Below, piece after piece: positions 4,712 to 14,249 of a stretch of 64,000 nt of DNA (positions are counted from its first letter, which is position 1; every line of letters starts with the position of its first letter). The notes below the pieces were generated by a model. The model saw only the letters and a list, made by a program, of their open reading frames with translations, searched no databases and was not told where the DNA came from. Where the stretch lies: the IMG/VR virus record IMGVR_UViG_3300043449_001732, positions 1 to 64,000 of that record; one strand, given 5' to 3'. The position numbers and the translations under genes were made by a program. The stretch comes from a virus.

Positions 4712-7639
4712 ATGGCACTTTCCCCAGCTGATTTTTACGCATACAGCCGTGCCACTGGAGCTCCAGTCCCAGAAGATCCCAGGGAACGGGCCGAAATGGC
4801 CCCTGAAGTACTTGAATTCCGCCGTAATCAGCTCAGAGCCCCCCAACAGGAAGAAGAAGGTGGGTTCAACCTCACCAATTTGCTAGGTATTGGTGCCGCC
4901 GCAGCCGGTCTCGCCGGTGGTACGTTCGGCCTTGTCCGTGCTTTACGTAAAGCGCCCGCAAAAACAGCTGTAGCTCCCTCACCCAAAGAATATGGAGGCC
5001 CTGCGCAGCGTTTGGTGCGTGATTTAGGGCGTGCCGAAGATGTGCCTGCGCCGTCCAAGCCTCCTGCATCTCAAACACAAACGCAAGCACCTGCTGCCCC
5101 TCAGTTCACGCCCCGTTCCTTCCTGGAAAGCAAAGGCGCTGTCTTGCCAGCTGAAGACTTGACTTCTGTGCAAGTTGAGCAGCGCCCTTCGGTTGTTAAA
5201 CAACAGGTTGAGGCAACAGATCCAGGCCTGGATCAAGTTGTTAATAGAGGCGTTGTCATTCCAGAGCAACGTGATGTTAACGCTAATGATTTTGCTAGTT
5301 TTAGTCGCGATGCAGATCGCGTCGAAAGAATCAATGCCGTTGTCAACCAAGTTAAAAACTTTCCTCAAGAAACGGCACGTGCAGCAGACACAGGTAACGT
5401 ATGGGAACTGGAAGAACATCTTGAGGAAATGGGCCGTCAAGCTCAGCAGTACTACGGTGCTCGTTACGAAAGGGGCGGGCGGAGTGTTTCAGATTTAACC
5501 GGTGAGCTGGAACTGTCCCCACAACAAGCCCGTGCAATGCGTGGCGCCAAAATTGGCACTGTATCGACCAAGGCAGGTTTAAGTGCAGGCCGCGCCTTAG
5601 ATCTGAGCACGGTCTCTGATTCTGCTACGTCTCGTGGTCGTTTTACTCCTCAAGAAGTTCTTGAGCGTACGATGGCGGCTGCGTCTTATCCACGGGAGAT
5701 CCGTGATCAGATCCTGAATCCTGCTGTACCCCGCGAGCAGATCCGTGAGTTCCTTGGGACTACACCTAAGATTCGTGGCGGCGCTGTTAGCAGCAACCCG
5801 ACGATGGAGATTGCTGGTGGTGCACGTGCTTCTATGACGGAAGCCCCCATGGAAGAACTACAAACCGCCGGTGTTGGTGGAAGAGGGCTGACTTATGCAG
5901 AAACGGCTGATCTCAAGCAACTAGGTCAAAAAGAAAAACTTGAACAAGCTGGTTTTACTTATGACCCCAACACTGGTAATTACTATCAAGAAATCGATGA
6001 TTATGATATTGACCCAACCGAGGTAATGACTGCCAATCGTGAGATGGGCACTGATTATGGCGACACAGAAGGTGTTGGAAATCTGTTAATTGAAACTGAA
6101 TCCTTCCGTGAGCGCACCAACAAAGGAACAACGCAGATTCCAGGTGTAATTCAACAGGCAACGGGTGCTGTTCCTGGATCTGAGCGCCAGTTACGTTCGG
6201 CTGACGTTGTGGTACCCCTGCGCCGCACTGCAGAAGGAATTCAGACCACAGGCCTTAATGTTGTTTCTACCGACCCCACCAAATCTTTTGGCCAACTTTT
6301 GCGCATGCAAGATGTCGGCTACAAAGGTGGCATGGGTATCGAAACAGCTGATATCAATGTCGGCACCAATAAATTGATTGGTGGTTTTGAAACTGCCGTA
6401 GATGTTGTACCCGACAAAATTACAACTCAACCCGTTGCCAATTGGTCGCCATCCGTGATATATGGCGAGACCATCCGTGGAACTAATATCCGTCGTCCTT
6501 ATAAGCCAACGACAGCACGTATTATCACTGGAGAAGCGCCATTGATCGGTATCAGGCGTACCCCCCTGGCGCAAAATGAGCAACAAGTTGGTTGGACTAC
6601 GTTAAAAACTTCACAACCAGAGCCTGTATCTTTGGATCGTGCCACGATTCAAAATGTTGCAGCACAAGCACAATCAGATTATTTCAATAACCCAAGCGCC
6701 AAGGCTGCTTACTTGCGCGAAAAAAATCCTGATGCATTAAAAGCTGGTCTGGCACAAGGCAAAACCTTGGCTGACATTGGTGAATCTTATGACTATCAAG
6801 GTTTCATTATTAAAGCTGTTGATGATTATCTGATGAATCAAGAAGGGATCGATCTTCCCCTTCTCAAGCCGCAAGTCAGTCAAACCACTGGTAATTCTTA
6901 TTACCCGACAGAGGCTAATGCTTTTGTAATGGGCTTGCTCAAAACAGAGAAAGACACTCCCATTTACGGCGAGCCCATCAAGTTGTCACCCGAAGGTAAA
7001 AAAGTTGTAAAAGGTTTCAATAAAGGTGGTTATCCGATTTACGAAACGGAAGGCACTTCTGGCCCTATCCCTGGACGCTATCAAGTCCGTGGCGAAGGTG
7101 GTATCGATCCAATGACAATTAGCGATGACTATGACGGTGAAAACGTTGCATACTACGCGCCTCGTATTGATACAGCCTCTCAGCGTAAAGTTATGCAAGA
7201 AGGCATGCGCAGTGGTGTTGCACCAGAGGCAATGCTTGGTATGAGTAGTACCCCTACGGGTGCTCAGATGTCTGCTTTACGTTCTCAAATGTCTACACCC
7301 CAAGCTGGCGTAGGCATGCGTGCCGTTCCTGTTCGCAATCCGTTGACAGGACAAAAGGTAGGCACTGAGAGGGTGTCAACGATGAACATCGGTTCTTTTG
7401 CTCGTACACAAAATCCTTACACTGGTCCAGCTGCACCTGCAATGGGTCCTGTAAGTCGTGTGCTATCTGGTAACTACCAGTATTCTCCAGAGCAGTTAGA
7501 GGTAAACCTACCTTCTACCAAGCCTCCGGTCAATGTAGAAACGGTAGAATACTACGAACCAAAGGCATCTAATCTTGGAGCAGTAATGCAACAATTACAA
7601 GCTCAAGCAGGACGCCGTCGCGGAAGCCGTAAAAACTAA
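4712..7639 (+). CDS. Large hypothetical virion-associated protein, 975 aa
   Basis: First gene of the rightward late block; not assigned to a family. After an acidic, Pro-rich N-terminus, residues ~53-75 form a Gly/Ala-rich hydrophobic stretch (LLGIGAAAAGLAGG) that could be a membrane or glycine-zipper segment. Then come Pro/Gln/Thr-rich linkers and long regions of polar, probably extended structure, ending in a very basic tail (AGRRRGSRKN). Size, composition and position next to other Ala/Gly-rich genes suggest an internal or ejected virion protein. That role is inference. Confidence 0.7.
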   Translation: MALSPADFYAYSRATGAPVPEDPRERAEMAPEVLEFRRNQLRAPQQEEEGGFNLTNLLGIGAAAAGLAGGTFGLVRALRKAPAKTAVAPSPKEYGGPAQRLVRDLGRAEDVPAPSKPPASQTQTQAPAAPQFTPRSFLESKGAVLPAEDLTSVQVEQRPSVVKQQVEATDPGLDQVVNRGVVIPEQRDVNANDFASFSRDADRVERINAVVNQVKNFPQETARAADTGNVWELEEHLEEMGRQAQQYYGARYERGGRSVSDLTGELELSPQQARAMRGAKIGTVSTKAGLSAGRALDLSTVSDSATSRGRFTPQEVLERTMAAASYPREIRDQILNPAVPREQIREFLGTTPKIRGGAVSSNPTMEIAGGARASMTEAPMEELQTAGVGGRGLTYAETADLKQLGQKEKLEQAGFTYDPNTGNYYQEIDDYDIDPTEVMTANREMGTDYGDTEGVGNLLIETESFRERTNKGTTQIPGVIQQATGAVPGSERQLRSADVVVPLRRTAEGIQTTGLNVVSTDPTKSFGQLLRMQDVGYKGGMGIETADINVGTNKLIGGFETAVDVVPDKITTQPVANWSPSVIYGETIRGTNIRRPYKPTTARIITGEAPLIGIRRTPLAQNEQQVGWTTLKTSQPEPVSLDRATIQNVAAQAQSDYFNNPSAKAAYLREKNPDALKAGLAQGKTLADIGESYDYQGFIIKAVDDYLMNQEGIDLPLLKPQVSQTTGNSYYPTEANAFVMGLLKTEKDTPIYGEPIKLSPEGKKVVKGFNKGGYPIYETEGTSGPIPGRYQVRGEGGIDPMTISDDYDGENVAYYAPRIDTASQRKVMQEGMRSGVAPEAMLGMSSTPTGAQMSALRSQMSTPQAGVGMRAVPVRNPLTGQKVGTERVSTMNIGSFARTQNPYTGPAAPAMGPVSRVLSGNYQYSPEQLEVNLPSTKPPVNVETVEYYEPKASNLGAVMQQLQAQAGRRRGSRKN

Positions 7640-7641
7640 TC

Positions 7642-7869
7642 ATGACTAAAGAAAAAAAGAAAGATAAAAAGTGGATTCAAGGTGCCGACATCAAGGAAGG
7701 CGCCTTTACTGCTAAAGCAAAAAAGAAGGGCATCTCCTCTGCTCAGCTACAAGAGAACGTACTTTCCAACCCTGACAAGTACGACGAGAAAACAGTGAAG
7801 CAAGCAAATTTACGCAAGACCCTTGTAGGCTTACATAACAAAAAGAAAACAAAAGCAGCTAACGATTGA
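7642..7869 (+). CDS. Small basic protein, 75 aa
   Basis: Lys-rich (about 30 percent Lys) soluble protein starting MTKEKKKDKKWIQGADIK. The segment WIQGADIKEGAFTAKAKK resembles a short repeated theme seen in many phage and cyanobacterial small proteins, but I cannot name the family. It starts two bases after the preceding stop and its stop overlaps the next start (TGATG), so it is translationally coupled to both neighbours. Confidence 0.75.
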   Translation: MTKEKKKDKKWIQGADIKEGAFTAKAKKKGISSAQLQENVLSNPDKYDEKTVKQANLRKTLVGLHNKKKTKAAND

Positions 7870-8540
7870 TGGCGCAAGATCCTCGCCTTGACCTTGGACG
7901 TTACATCCAAAACCCTTTTAACAGACAGGGGCAGATCACAAAACGTCTTGATTTTGATGAGCTGTTCCGCTCTAAACCGGAGACAGGGGAATACCCCTGG
8001 AACCCATCGAGATTTGAGTCTCAAGACCTTCTTAAACGCGGGATGACCCGCAAGCAAACACTTAACCCCTCACTCAACTTCGTAGGTAATGCGCCGTTCT
8101 TTGACGCAAACGTAGAGGTAACGCCTGAGTACGAATTATTTGAAGGCCTTGGTCGTTTCAACCGTCCTAATGATTACGACTTTGAAGAAGGGAGAGCACG
8201 TACAGCTCAGCGTCCCCAAGATCAACCCGACTTCAAACCAGAGTGGATCGAAGCATATAAACTCAGCCCCACGATGAATCCTGGCAAGATTGCCAAGAAT
8301 CCCATGCCCCGCATGAGGAATCCAGATCCCAATGGTTACATCATGGCCATGGCTGAAAAACGTGCAGAAAATGAAGTGGAAGACAAACCGTCTATTGCAC
8401 AGCTCCTGGATCGTAAAGGTGTAGTCAAGTCAATGCCTGTGAAGAAAGAAGAAGAGGAAGGAGAAGTCACCGCAGATGAAAATAGTGTTGAAACAAATGC
8501 TTCCCCTGGTAAAACAGAAGGAAAACCACGAGTAACATAG
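7869..8540 (+). CDS. Hypothetical late protein, 223 aa
   Basis: Not recognised. ATG at 7869 overlaps the upstream stop. The protein is hydrophilic and Pro-rich with aromatic-containing turns (LGRYIQNPFNRQGQ) and an acidic low-complexity tail (VKKEEEEGEVTADEN), so probably partly disordered. Its place among structural genes suggests a virion or assembly role. Confidence 0.7.
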   Translation: MAQDPRLDLGRYIQNPFNRQGQITKRLDFDELFRSKPETGEYPWNPSRFESQDLLKRGMTRKQTLNPSLNFVGNAPFFDANVEVTPEYELFEGLGRFNRPNDYDFEEGRARTAQRPQDQPDFKPEWIEAYKLSPTMNPGKIAKNPMPRMRNPDPNGYIMAMAEKRAENEVEDKPSIAQLLDRKGVVKSMPVKKEEEEGEVTADENSVETNASPGKTEGKPRVT

Positions 8541-8559
8541 AACAATAGGCGCAAGAGCA

Positions 8560-9120
8560 ATGTTAGGCACATTAGGTAAACTAATAACAAGTCAAACGTC
8601 TCGCCAGGCAGCCAAGGCAGCTATCCCTGGGGCAGCACTTAACTTTGGTGTCGGCACACTGACGCAAGGTCCTGTGGCCGGCCTTGCATATGCCGCAGGT
8701 GATTTCCTGCTCAACTATCCGGTTGTTGGCGCAGCACGGAAGATGTTCCCTGGTACACCAGCGGGCACTGCAACTATCGTCACCAAGGGCGGTGAAAAAA
8801 TTACCAAGGAACTGCCATACATGCCATCCAGTATTGAGGGCGGCCTAAACCTTGGCGCATCCTTGGCCTCGATGCCACTCGTTGATGTAGCCACCGGAGG
8901 TGCGCTGTACAACAATCAAAATCCAGTGGAACCGACAAACATATCTCAAGAACAACAAATTTATCAGCAGGCTACCCAGCGTCAGGATATTAACCGCTTG
9001 CAACAACAGGCTTTATCTCCTGGCACCCAATTCCAAATGCAAGGTTTGGAGCATACGTTCCATTACCCAGGCGTAACGCTTCCGCCTGAAACCCTTGCAA
9101 TGTTGCAGAGCGCAGGCTAA
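8560..9120 (+). CDS. Ala/Gly-rich hydrophobic late protein, 186 aa
   Basis: Not recognised. The first ~75 residues are hydrophobic and Gly/Ala-rich (AAIPGAALNFGVGTLTQG, AGLAYAAGDFLLNYPVVG), followed by a second such stretch near 95-115 and a Gln-rich tail. The pattern fits a membrane-interacting virion protein. The stop overlaps the next start (TAATG). Confidence 0.7.
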   Translation: MLGTLGKLITSQTSRQAAKAAIPGAALNFGVGTLTQGPVAGLAYAAGDFLLNYPVVGAARKMFPGTPAGTATIVTKGGEKITKELPYMPSSIEGGLNLGASLASMPLVDVATGGALYNNQNPVEPTNISQEQQIYQQATQRQDINRLQQQALSPGTQFQMQGLEHTFHYPGVTLPPETLAMLQSAG

Positions 9121-10106
9121 TGGCTACCCTTCCTTCTTACATCGGACAAAAAGGCGGCCCTTCCCTGAACGTTAAGGGTTTTAAAGGTGGTTTAGATGTT
9201 GGCCTCGAGGTCATGCGTCAAACTGCCATGGAAGGTGGCAAGTACGCTCCTAGCACATTAAGAGATAAACAATTTAAACAAAGCCTGAAAGATACGGGTA
9301 TTTCAGCCAAGGAAACGCCTGGTGCTTTTCTTGGTGCATACACTGCACGTGTAGCAGGCGATATCATCAATCAAGAAACAAGAAACCTGTGGTGGGCTAT
9401 AAACCATCCCATCGCAATGGCTGATAAAGCAGCCGCCAAGCTAATTGATCCTCAAGGTAAATTACCGCGTTACACATCAGCAGCCATTATTGGTTCTGTT
9501 GTAACCCCTGCTTTTGCTTTGAGCGGTGCATATGACCCCACAAATATTTCAGAGTTAGGTCGTCCAAAAGGCTATAAGCAAAACATACCTGACCCAGAGG
9601 ATCCGACTCAATCCATGGATCCAGCCACGGAAGTTTTTGAGCGTTTCATGCAGGGGCGGCAAGGTCGTCCCCTTGCATACGAAAAAGCAAAAGAAGAAAT
9701 CCCAAGCCTTACCAAGGGACGTTATGCAAACTACATGAACTTTTTGTATAACGAACCTGCTGTCCTTGGGTCTGTCAAGGCGACAAGTGAGAACTTAGAG
9801 GGTGTTCCAGAGGCTCGTGTATTTGGTTATCCCGTAAGCATCCCGACGGTAACAACGTTGGCTGGCGGCATTGCTGGGGCACGTATTGGTTTAGCTACTG
9901 CACCACGGCCTCCCCAGGCGCAACAACTCAATCTGATTCCTGGAGCTAAAGCCACTGATATTGACACCAAGATCAAACCCAAACAACAAGGGCTCCGTGG
10001 TGTTGTTGGTGGTTTAGCAGGTGCTGCAAGTGGAGCAATCCTTGGTGTGTTAACAAACCAGGCATTAGCAGCAAAACAGTTAGACACTCAGCTACCAATG
10101 TCTTAA
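9120..10106 (+). CDS. Hypothetical late protein with hydrophobic helices, 328 aa
   Basis: Not recognised. Contains several candidate membrane or glycine-zipper segments (near residues 120-135, 240-262 and 290-315, e.g. GVVGGLAGAASGAILGVL). Coupled by TAATG overlap to the preceding gene of similar composition, so both may form part of one membrane-penetrating or internal virion complex. Confidence 0.7.
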   Translation: MATLPSYIGQKGGPSLNVKGFKGGLDVGLEVMRQTAMEGGKYAPSTLRDKQFKQSLKDTGISAKETPGAFLGAYTARVAGDIINQETRNLWWAINHPIAMADKAAAKLIDPQGKLPRYTSAAIIGSVVTPAFALSGAYDPTNISELGRPKGYKQNIPDPEDPTQSMDPATEVFERFMQGRQGRPLAYEKAKEEIPSLTKGRYANYMNFLYNEPAVLGSVKATSENLEGVPEARVFGYPVSIPTVTTLAGGIAGARIGLATAPRPPQAQQLNLIPGAKATDIDTKIKPKQQGLRGVVGGLAGAASGAILGVLTNQALAAKQLDTQLPMS

Positions 10107-10149
10107 ACTAAGGTACTGATAGAATTTAAAAATAAAGGTAGATATAGCG

Positions 10150-11094
10150 ATGGCCGTACCGCTTAACTTTGACCCAAATACAGCTTATCTTGCGTCTGGA
10201 CCTCAACCATTGCCAGGTCCCTATGCGCCTCAAGCAGCAACTCCGGATGCATTTCAGGCATTCATGGCAAGTAGCAAGGAAAAAGGAAAAGAGCTCCTTG
10301 GTAAGGTTGGTCAAACTGCACAGTCTGCGAAGGAAGAACTCCTGAAACCTGGTGGTGTGTTCAAGAACCAGGCAGGTGCTTATCGTGGTGCCGCCGGTGG
10401 TAAGTCTGGTGCGGCTCTTGGTGCAGTAGGCACGTTACTCTCCGGTGATCCTCTTGGTGCTGCGGTCAGTGCTCCCGTGGGTGTACTTGCAGGCATGGGT
10501 GCAAACGCAGCAACCACTGCGTTAACACAAGGCTTGATGGCTGGCCCTCCCGCAGCAAAAGCAGTTGGTCTTGCTGCTCGCTTCTTAGTTCCTGGCTTGG
10601 TTGGCGGCGCTGCTCAACAAGCAACTGCAGGCGCCGTTAAAGCAGCAACAGGCAAAGTAGAAGCTGGTGCCAATGCTCCTGTAGGCGGTACACCGATGTA
10701 CGTCCCTGGCACTAGCATTGCCTTGAACCAGGCTGGTCTTGAGCAAAACCAATTTGAACGCGATCTTGCCAACCGTCTGAAAGAAGCACAGGCGATGGGT
10801 AATTACGATATCGCTAAGACGAAAGAGATTACGGATTACGCTCTCAACAAACAAATTGAATTACAAAAGGGTCTTCTGCCCATCGCTGATCACGAACGTC
10901 GCCAGAACTTAATTGCTGCCCAGCAGCTGCAAGCAAGTCAAGGTGCGATCTACCAAAACCTTGGCCGCCAAGCAGGTATGTTCAAGTTAGCTGGTGGTGC
11001 ACAAGCAGAAGCGGGTGCCACTCTGCGTACCATGATTGCAAATAATCCGTATGCAAACGCAACTCTCTCCGCTCCGTCCATCAGCTTTGGTTGA
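10150..11094 (+). CDS. Ala/Gly-rich late protein, 314 aa
   Basis: Not recognised. Residues ~80-165 are a long Gly/Ala-rich hydrophobic region (GALGAVGTLLSGDPLG and following), then residues ~190-250 are helical and charged (ANRLKEAQAMGNYDIAK). Such a bipartite hydrophobic/helical layout recurs in this gene cluster. A TAGAATTTA promoter-like motif at 10120 precedes it. Confidence 0.7.
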   Translation: MAVPLNFDPNTAYLASGPQPLPGPYAPQAATPDAFQAFMASSKEKGKELLGKVGQTAQSAKEELLKPGGVFKNQAGAYRGAAGGKSGAALGAVGTLLSGDPLGAAVSAPVGVLAGMGANAATTALTQGLMAGPPAAKAVGLAARFLVPGLVGGAAQQATAGAVKAATGKVEAGANAPVGGTPMYVPGTSIALNQAGLEQNQFERDLANRLKEAQAMGNYDIAKTKEITDYALNKQIELQKGLLPIADHERRQNLIAAQQLQASQGAIYQNLGRQAGMFKLAGGAQAEAGATLRTMIANNPYANATLSAPSISFG

Positions 11095-11096
11095 TC

Positions 11097-11597
11097 ATGG
11101 CACTAACAGTTCCTCCTAATATCACGAAGGGTGCCGCCAAGTTTGGCTGGGATAAGGGAGTAGATCTTTCAAGCCCTGGTATTGGTGCAGCGTTTACACC
11201 AGGTAGTGGGGCTACTCCAGGAGGCTTCCCTGCTGCCGAGGGCCCCCAGTCAGACCTAGCAACCCTTACAAACTATTTGACCCAGGCACGAAGAGAAGAC
11301 AGAGCAGCCAACACGCTAGAACGAGCCGAAGAAGAAGCTCGTCAATTGCGTCAAGCAAAGGAAAGACAGCTGCTAGGCAAAGAAAGCCTAGGTATTGCTT
11401 CCATGTATAATCAAATCAACAAACTACCAGATAAAATTGCAAGTGCATTTGGTGGCGCTGGTGATCTACAGCTGATGCTTGGTACCTACGGAAACATTCC
11501 TGCAATTGTTTCTGAAACCTACCGTACGTTCCCTCAACGTACAATCCAACCAGTTGGCAGTGCTGTACCTAACACCCAATATTTTGGGCGTGGCTGA
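11097..11597 (+). CDS. Hypothetical late protein with coiled coil, 166 aa
   Basis: Not recognised. ATG at 11097 (MALTVPPNITKGAAKFGW) overlaps the upstream stop region. Residues ~60-100 are a charged helix (ARREDRAANTLERAEEEARQ) predicted to coil; the ends are Gly/Pro-rich. Likely a structural or assembly component. Confidence 0.7.
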   Translation: MALTVPPNITKGAAKFGWDKGVDLSSPGIGAAFTPGSGATPGGFPAAEGPQSDLATLTNYLTQARREDRAANTLERAEEEARQLRQAKERQLLGKESLGIASMYNQINKLPDKIASAFGGAGDLQLMLGTYGNIPAIVSETYRTFPQRTIQPVGSAVPNTQYFGRG

Positions 11598-11637
11598 ATA
11601 CCTGTATTAAAATAAAAACAAATAATAGGTCGAACGT

Positions 11638-12132
11638 ATGGCTGCATCAGATTTTTGGTCAGGGGCTGGCGGACCGCTTGCGTCGGCCGGCCTAGGGCTT
11701 ATTGGCCTTCCTTTTCAGATTGCTGGTCAGCGTCGGCAGCAAGACATTATGCGTGCAGGGCTTGAGGCCCAGCTTCGTGCACAGAATTCTGCCCTGGAAA
11801 CCAATGCAATGCTCAGCAGGGAGGGCATGTACGGTCAGCTGGGCGAAAGCCTGGGTGCCAGGGTATTTGGTCAAACTGCAGCCGACCTAGAGTTTGGCCG
11901 TCAAAAAGAAGCACGTAAATATGAATTGGGTCCCCTGGCGGATAAACAGCTTGGTTATCTTTCAGATCTCTCAAGGCGAGAACGATCTGCCGCTATCAGC
12001 CCGGAAAAGCAACAAGCTTTGCGTTTTGAAAATCTGTTAGCCATGAAGAGAGAGCAAGCGCGGGCAGAAGCGCCAATGGCTGCAATGTTTGGGCGTAAAG
12101 CTCCGACAAATGTTAGCTCTATGGTTATTTAA
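11638..12132 (+). CDS. Hypothetical helical late protein, 164 aa
   Basis: Not recognised. Short hydrophobic Gly-rich N-terminus (GGPLASAGLGLIGLPFQIAG) followed by a long charged helix (QRRQQDIMRAGLEAQLRAQN) to the end. The layout matches its neighbours and suggests a virion protein with a membrane- or protein-interaction head. Confidence 0.7.
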   Translation: MAASDFWSGAGGPLASAGLGLIGLPFQIAGQRRQQDIMRAGLEAQLRAQNSALETNAMLSREGMYGQLGESLGARVFGQTAADLEFGRQKEARKYELGPLADKQLGYLSDLSRRERSAAISPEKQQALRFENLLAMKREQARAEAPMAAMFGRKAPTNVSSMVI

Positions 12133-12174
12133 TGGTCTCAAATTGCTACACTGTTTTTAACTGTATCAATTTCA

Positions 12175-12639
12175 ATGAGCACCGAGCAGGAGCGCAGGGA
12201 GACATACGAACAAACAAAGCATGTTCTTTCTTATATATGTGAGGACAATGCAGAAGCCAAAGAATATTTAGAGCTTCTTTTGCGGTGCTTGAGAATAATT
12301 GACGATGTGCATGACGAAGATTATCCGGTAAGCAAAGAAGATTTGCTTTTTGTTTTTGAGGTCCTTTTTGTAAGGCTGCCGATGAACAAATTTTTTGTTG
12401 TTCATCGCGATTTTCTGCTATCACAGCATATGGTTACCTGGAACACGTGGGAGATTAGCAACCTTCTGCGTTCTCAACCAGAAGATTTTCACCGAATGTA
12501 CGGCCAAGTCTTGAGTGGTTATATCCATGAACTTTTGCCACTTGTCGCCTTTTTAATAGGTGGTTATCATAAAATGAAAGAAGTTAATGGGTTAATAAGA
12601 ACCCTATATCAAGATAAGTTGGAGGACGAACATGGTTAG
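12175..12639 (+). CDS. Hypothetical phage protein, 154 aa
   Basis: Not recognised by name. An acidic, mostly helical globular protein with a conserved-looking core (DEDYPVSKEDLLFVFEVLF and VVHRDFLLSQHMVTWN), quite unlike the Ala/Gly-rich neighbours and with lower GC. It overlaps the next gene by eight bases. It might be a chaperone or assembly factor, but nothing in the sequence proves it. Confidence 0.7.
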   Translation: MSTEQERRETYEQTKHVLSYICEDNAEAKEYLELLLRCLRIIDDVHDEDYPVSKEDLLFVFEVLFVRLPMNKFFVVHRDFLLSQHMVTWNTWEISNLLRSQPEDFHRMYGQVLSGYIHELLPLVAFLIGGYHKMKEVNGLIRTLYQDKLEDEHG

Positions 12640-13540
12640 ATGGGTAGGTGGTGGTAGTACCACGATTAATTATCAACCCCCTCAGATTCAAAGGGATGAT
12701 TCTTTTGAGAAATTTTTAAACTATCAACGCGAACGTGAACAAGCAGCTGACGAGCGTGCGGCAGCTGAAAGGGCTGAAAGCAAGCGTGACGCCGATGCAC
12801 GGAAAGCGGCAGGTGCAGCAGGCTATGCTGGCTTAAGGGCCGGAGCTGAATCCGAACTTAGGTCTGGCCTGGTTAGTTATCAAGACGCTGCATCTCGTTT
12901 AAGGGATTACGCTGCCAAATACGACTTAACGCCGCCTGAAGCGGATGTTTCCGCACTGTCAGACATCTATCAGAAAGAGGTGCGCCCCGGCCAGCTGCAA
13001 ACAGGTATTGAAGCTACGTATGAAGAGCTTCTTGGTCGGCCGGCTACAGAGCAAGAGAAGAGCACTGCTTTATCACGGTTCGAAAAAAGTTACTATCGTG
13101 ATATCAACGATCTTAAGGATACAGTTCTAAAAGGTTCAGAGTATCAAAAGAAGTTCAACCAGAACTACCTAGATAATTACTACGACACCATGTTCGGTAA
13201 ACAAACTACCGACGAAAAAGGCGAGCGTACAGGCAAGCGTGCATTTACTTTTGCGCAGAACTTACTTCCCCAATATGGAGGTGACTTAGCTGGTCGCACC
13301 AAAATCACAACCCCCGACTTTGGTAGCAGCTTCACTGGAACACCTACTGAAATTGAAGAGCAACAGCAAAATCTCAGGGATACTCGCCAGTATCTGTACA
13401 GCGCTGGTCTTACCAACCTTCAGGGGGAGATCGACAAGGAAACCCAGTCCCTCAAAAACGAAGGCACAAAAGAACTTGCAAAGATTTCCGCACAAGGTGA
13501 CATCTACAAGCAATTGGTTGGTGCATTTAGTTTCTCGTAA
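12632..13540 (+). CDS. Hypothetical late protein, 302 aa
   Basis: Not recognised. N-terminal ~70 residues are a highly charged Ala/Glu/Arg coiled coil (REREQAADERAAAERAESKR). The middle contains ATYEELLGRPATEQEKSTAL, a segment resembling repeats in extracellular or virion proteins that end in 'LGR.a...e'. The C-terminus is helical. Start ATG overlaps the upstream gene by eight bases. Confidence 0.7.
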   Translation: MVRWVGGGSTTINYQPPQIQRDDSFEKFLNYQREREQAADERAAAERAESKRDADARKAAGAAGYAGLRAGAESELRSGLVSYQDAASRLRDYAAKYDLTPPEADVSALSDIYQKEVRPGQLQTGIEATYEELLGRPATEQEKSTALSRFEKSYYRDINDLKDTVLKGSEYQKKFNQNYLDNYYDTMFGKQTTDEKGERTGKRAFTFAQNLLPQYGGDLAGRTKITTPDFGSSFTGTPTEIEEQQQNLRDTRQYLYSAGLTNLQGEIDKETQSLKNEGTKELAKISAQGDIYKQLVGAFSFS

Positions 13541-13550
13541 ATGTATCAGT

Positions 13551-13560
13551 TATAATTAAA
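13551..13560 (+). promoter_or_regulatory. TATAATTAAA motif, candidate late promoter
   Basis: Sits 20-30 bases before the 13581 gene, with no recognisable -35 box. The same motif recurs at 13760, 24489, 38569, 56866 and 57602. Confidence 0.5.
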
Positions 13561-13580
13561 ACAGCCAATAATTTACGCAT

Positions 13581-13757
13581 ATGTCCGCCACTCCTGTTGG
13601 CCAGGGTACCGCTGACGACTACTTTGATATCAGCAAGTTTGAGCAACTGCTCCAAAAATTAGAGGGTTCCAAGGGTCGTCAACAACGTCAAAAATCCCTG
13701 GAAAGCCGCCGAGACATCTATGCTCAAGGCCTAGCTTCCATGATGAGCAATTTCTGA
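13581..13757 (+). CDS. Small repeated protein, copy 1, 58 aa
   Basis: Not recognised. Short acidic/basic protein: N-terminus variable, then DDYFDISKFEQLLQKLEGSK, an Arg/Gln-rich stretch and the end GLASMMSNF. The next gene (13790-13966) is a tandem duplicate differing mainly in the first ten residues. Its own TATAATTAAA motif lies just upstream, so each copy may be separately transcribed. Position just before the terminase genes suggests an assembly or packaging accessory role; this is inference. Confidence 0.75.
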   Translation: MSATPVGQGTADDYFDISKFEQLLQKLEGSKGRQQRQKSLESRRDIYAQGLASMMSNF

Positions 13758-13759
13758 TT

Positions 13760-13770
13760 TATAATTAAAA
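13760..13770 (+). promoter_or_regulatory. TATAATTAAAA motif, candidate late promoter
   Basis: Duplicate of the 13551 motif at the same distance (about 30 bases) before the second copy of the small repeated gene. Confidence 0.5.
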
Positions 13771-13789
13771 TAGTCAACAATGTAATAAC

Positions 13790-13966
13790 ATGGCTGCTAC
13801 TCCCACTGGTCAACCTGAAGCTGACGACTACTTTGATATCAGCAAGTTTGAGCAACTGCTCCAAAAATTAGAGGGTTCCAAGGGTCGTCAACAACGTCAA
13901 AAATCCCTGGAAAGCCGTCGGGATATTTACGCCCAAGGTCTTGCCAGCATGATGAGCAACTTCTGA
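13790..13966 (+). CDS. Small repeated protein, copy 2, 58 aa
   Basis: Tandem duplicate of 13581-13757: from residue ~11 the two proteins are identical in reading (DDYFDISKFEQLLQKLEGSK onward), and the DNA is near identical too except for scattered third-position changes towards the end. This points to a recent duplication. Function unknown. Confidence 0.75.
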   Translation: MAATPTGQPEADDYFDISKFEQLLQKLEGSKGRQQRQKSLESRRDIYAQGLASMMSNF

Positions 13967-13991
13967 TTTTTTCTCGTAGACTTTATAAGCC

Positions 13992-14249
13992 ATGACCAGC
14001 AGTTTTGCCGATGTTCCGGTTGGCCAGTCAAGTGAAGACGACTGGTTTGATCTAGATAAATATCGTCAAGCTGCTGGCGTTGCTTACGAATTCTCTAAGA
14101 AAAAAATGGAGACTGCTGGTGAACAAGAACGTGAAACAATCGGTAAAGGCGCAACCGAGCAGCGCACTGGAGCTCAGCAGCAGCAGGAATTCAAGCAGAA
14201 GGACGAAGAGCGAGACTACGGTCAGGCCCAACGAGCTTATCGATATTGA
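13992..14249 (+). CDS. Third, divergent paralogue of the small repeated protein, 85 aa
   Basis: N-terminus SSEDDWFDLDKYRQAAG matches the DDYFDISKFEQ core of the two preceding genes, followed by a longer charged Gln/Glu-rich helix (EQERETIGKGATEQRTGAQQ). Its end overlaps the start of the probable small terminase in another frame. Not assigned to a family. Confidence 0.7.
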   Translation: MTSSFADVPVGQSSEDDWFDLDKYRQAAGVAYEFSKKKMETAGEQERETIGKGATEQRTGAQQQQEFKQKDEERDYGQAQRAYRY

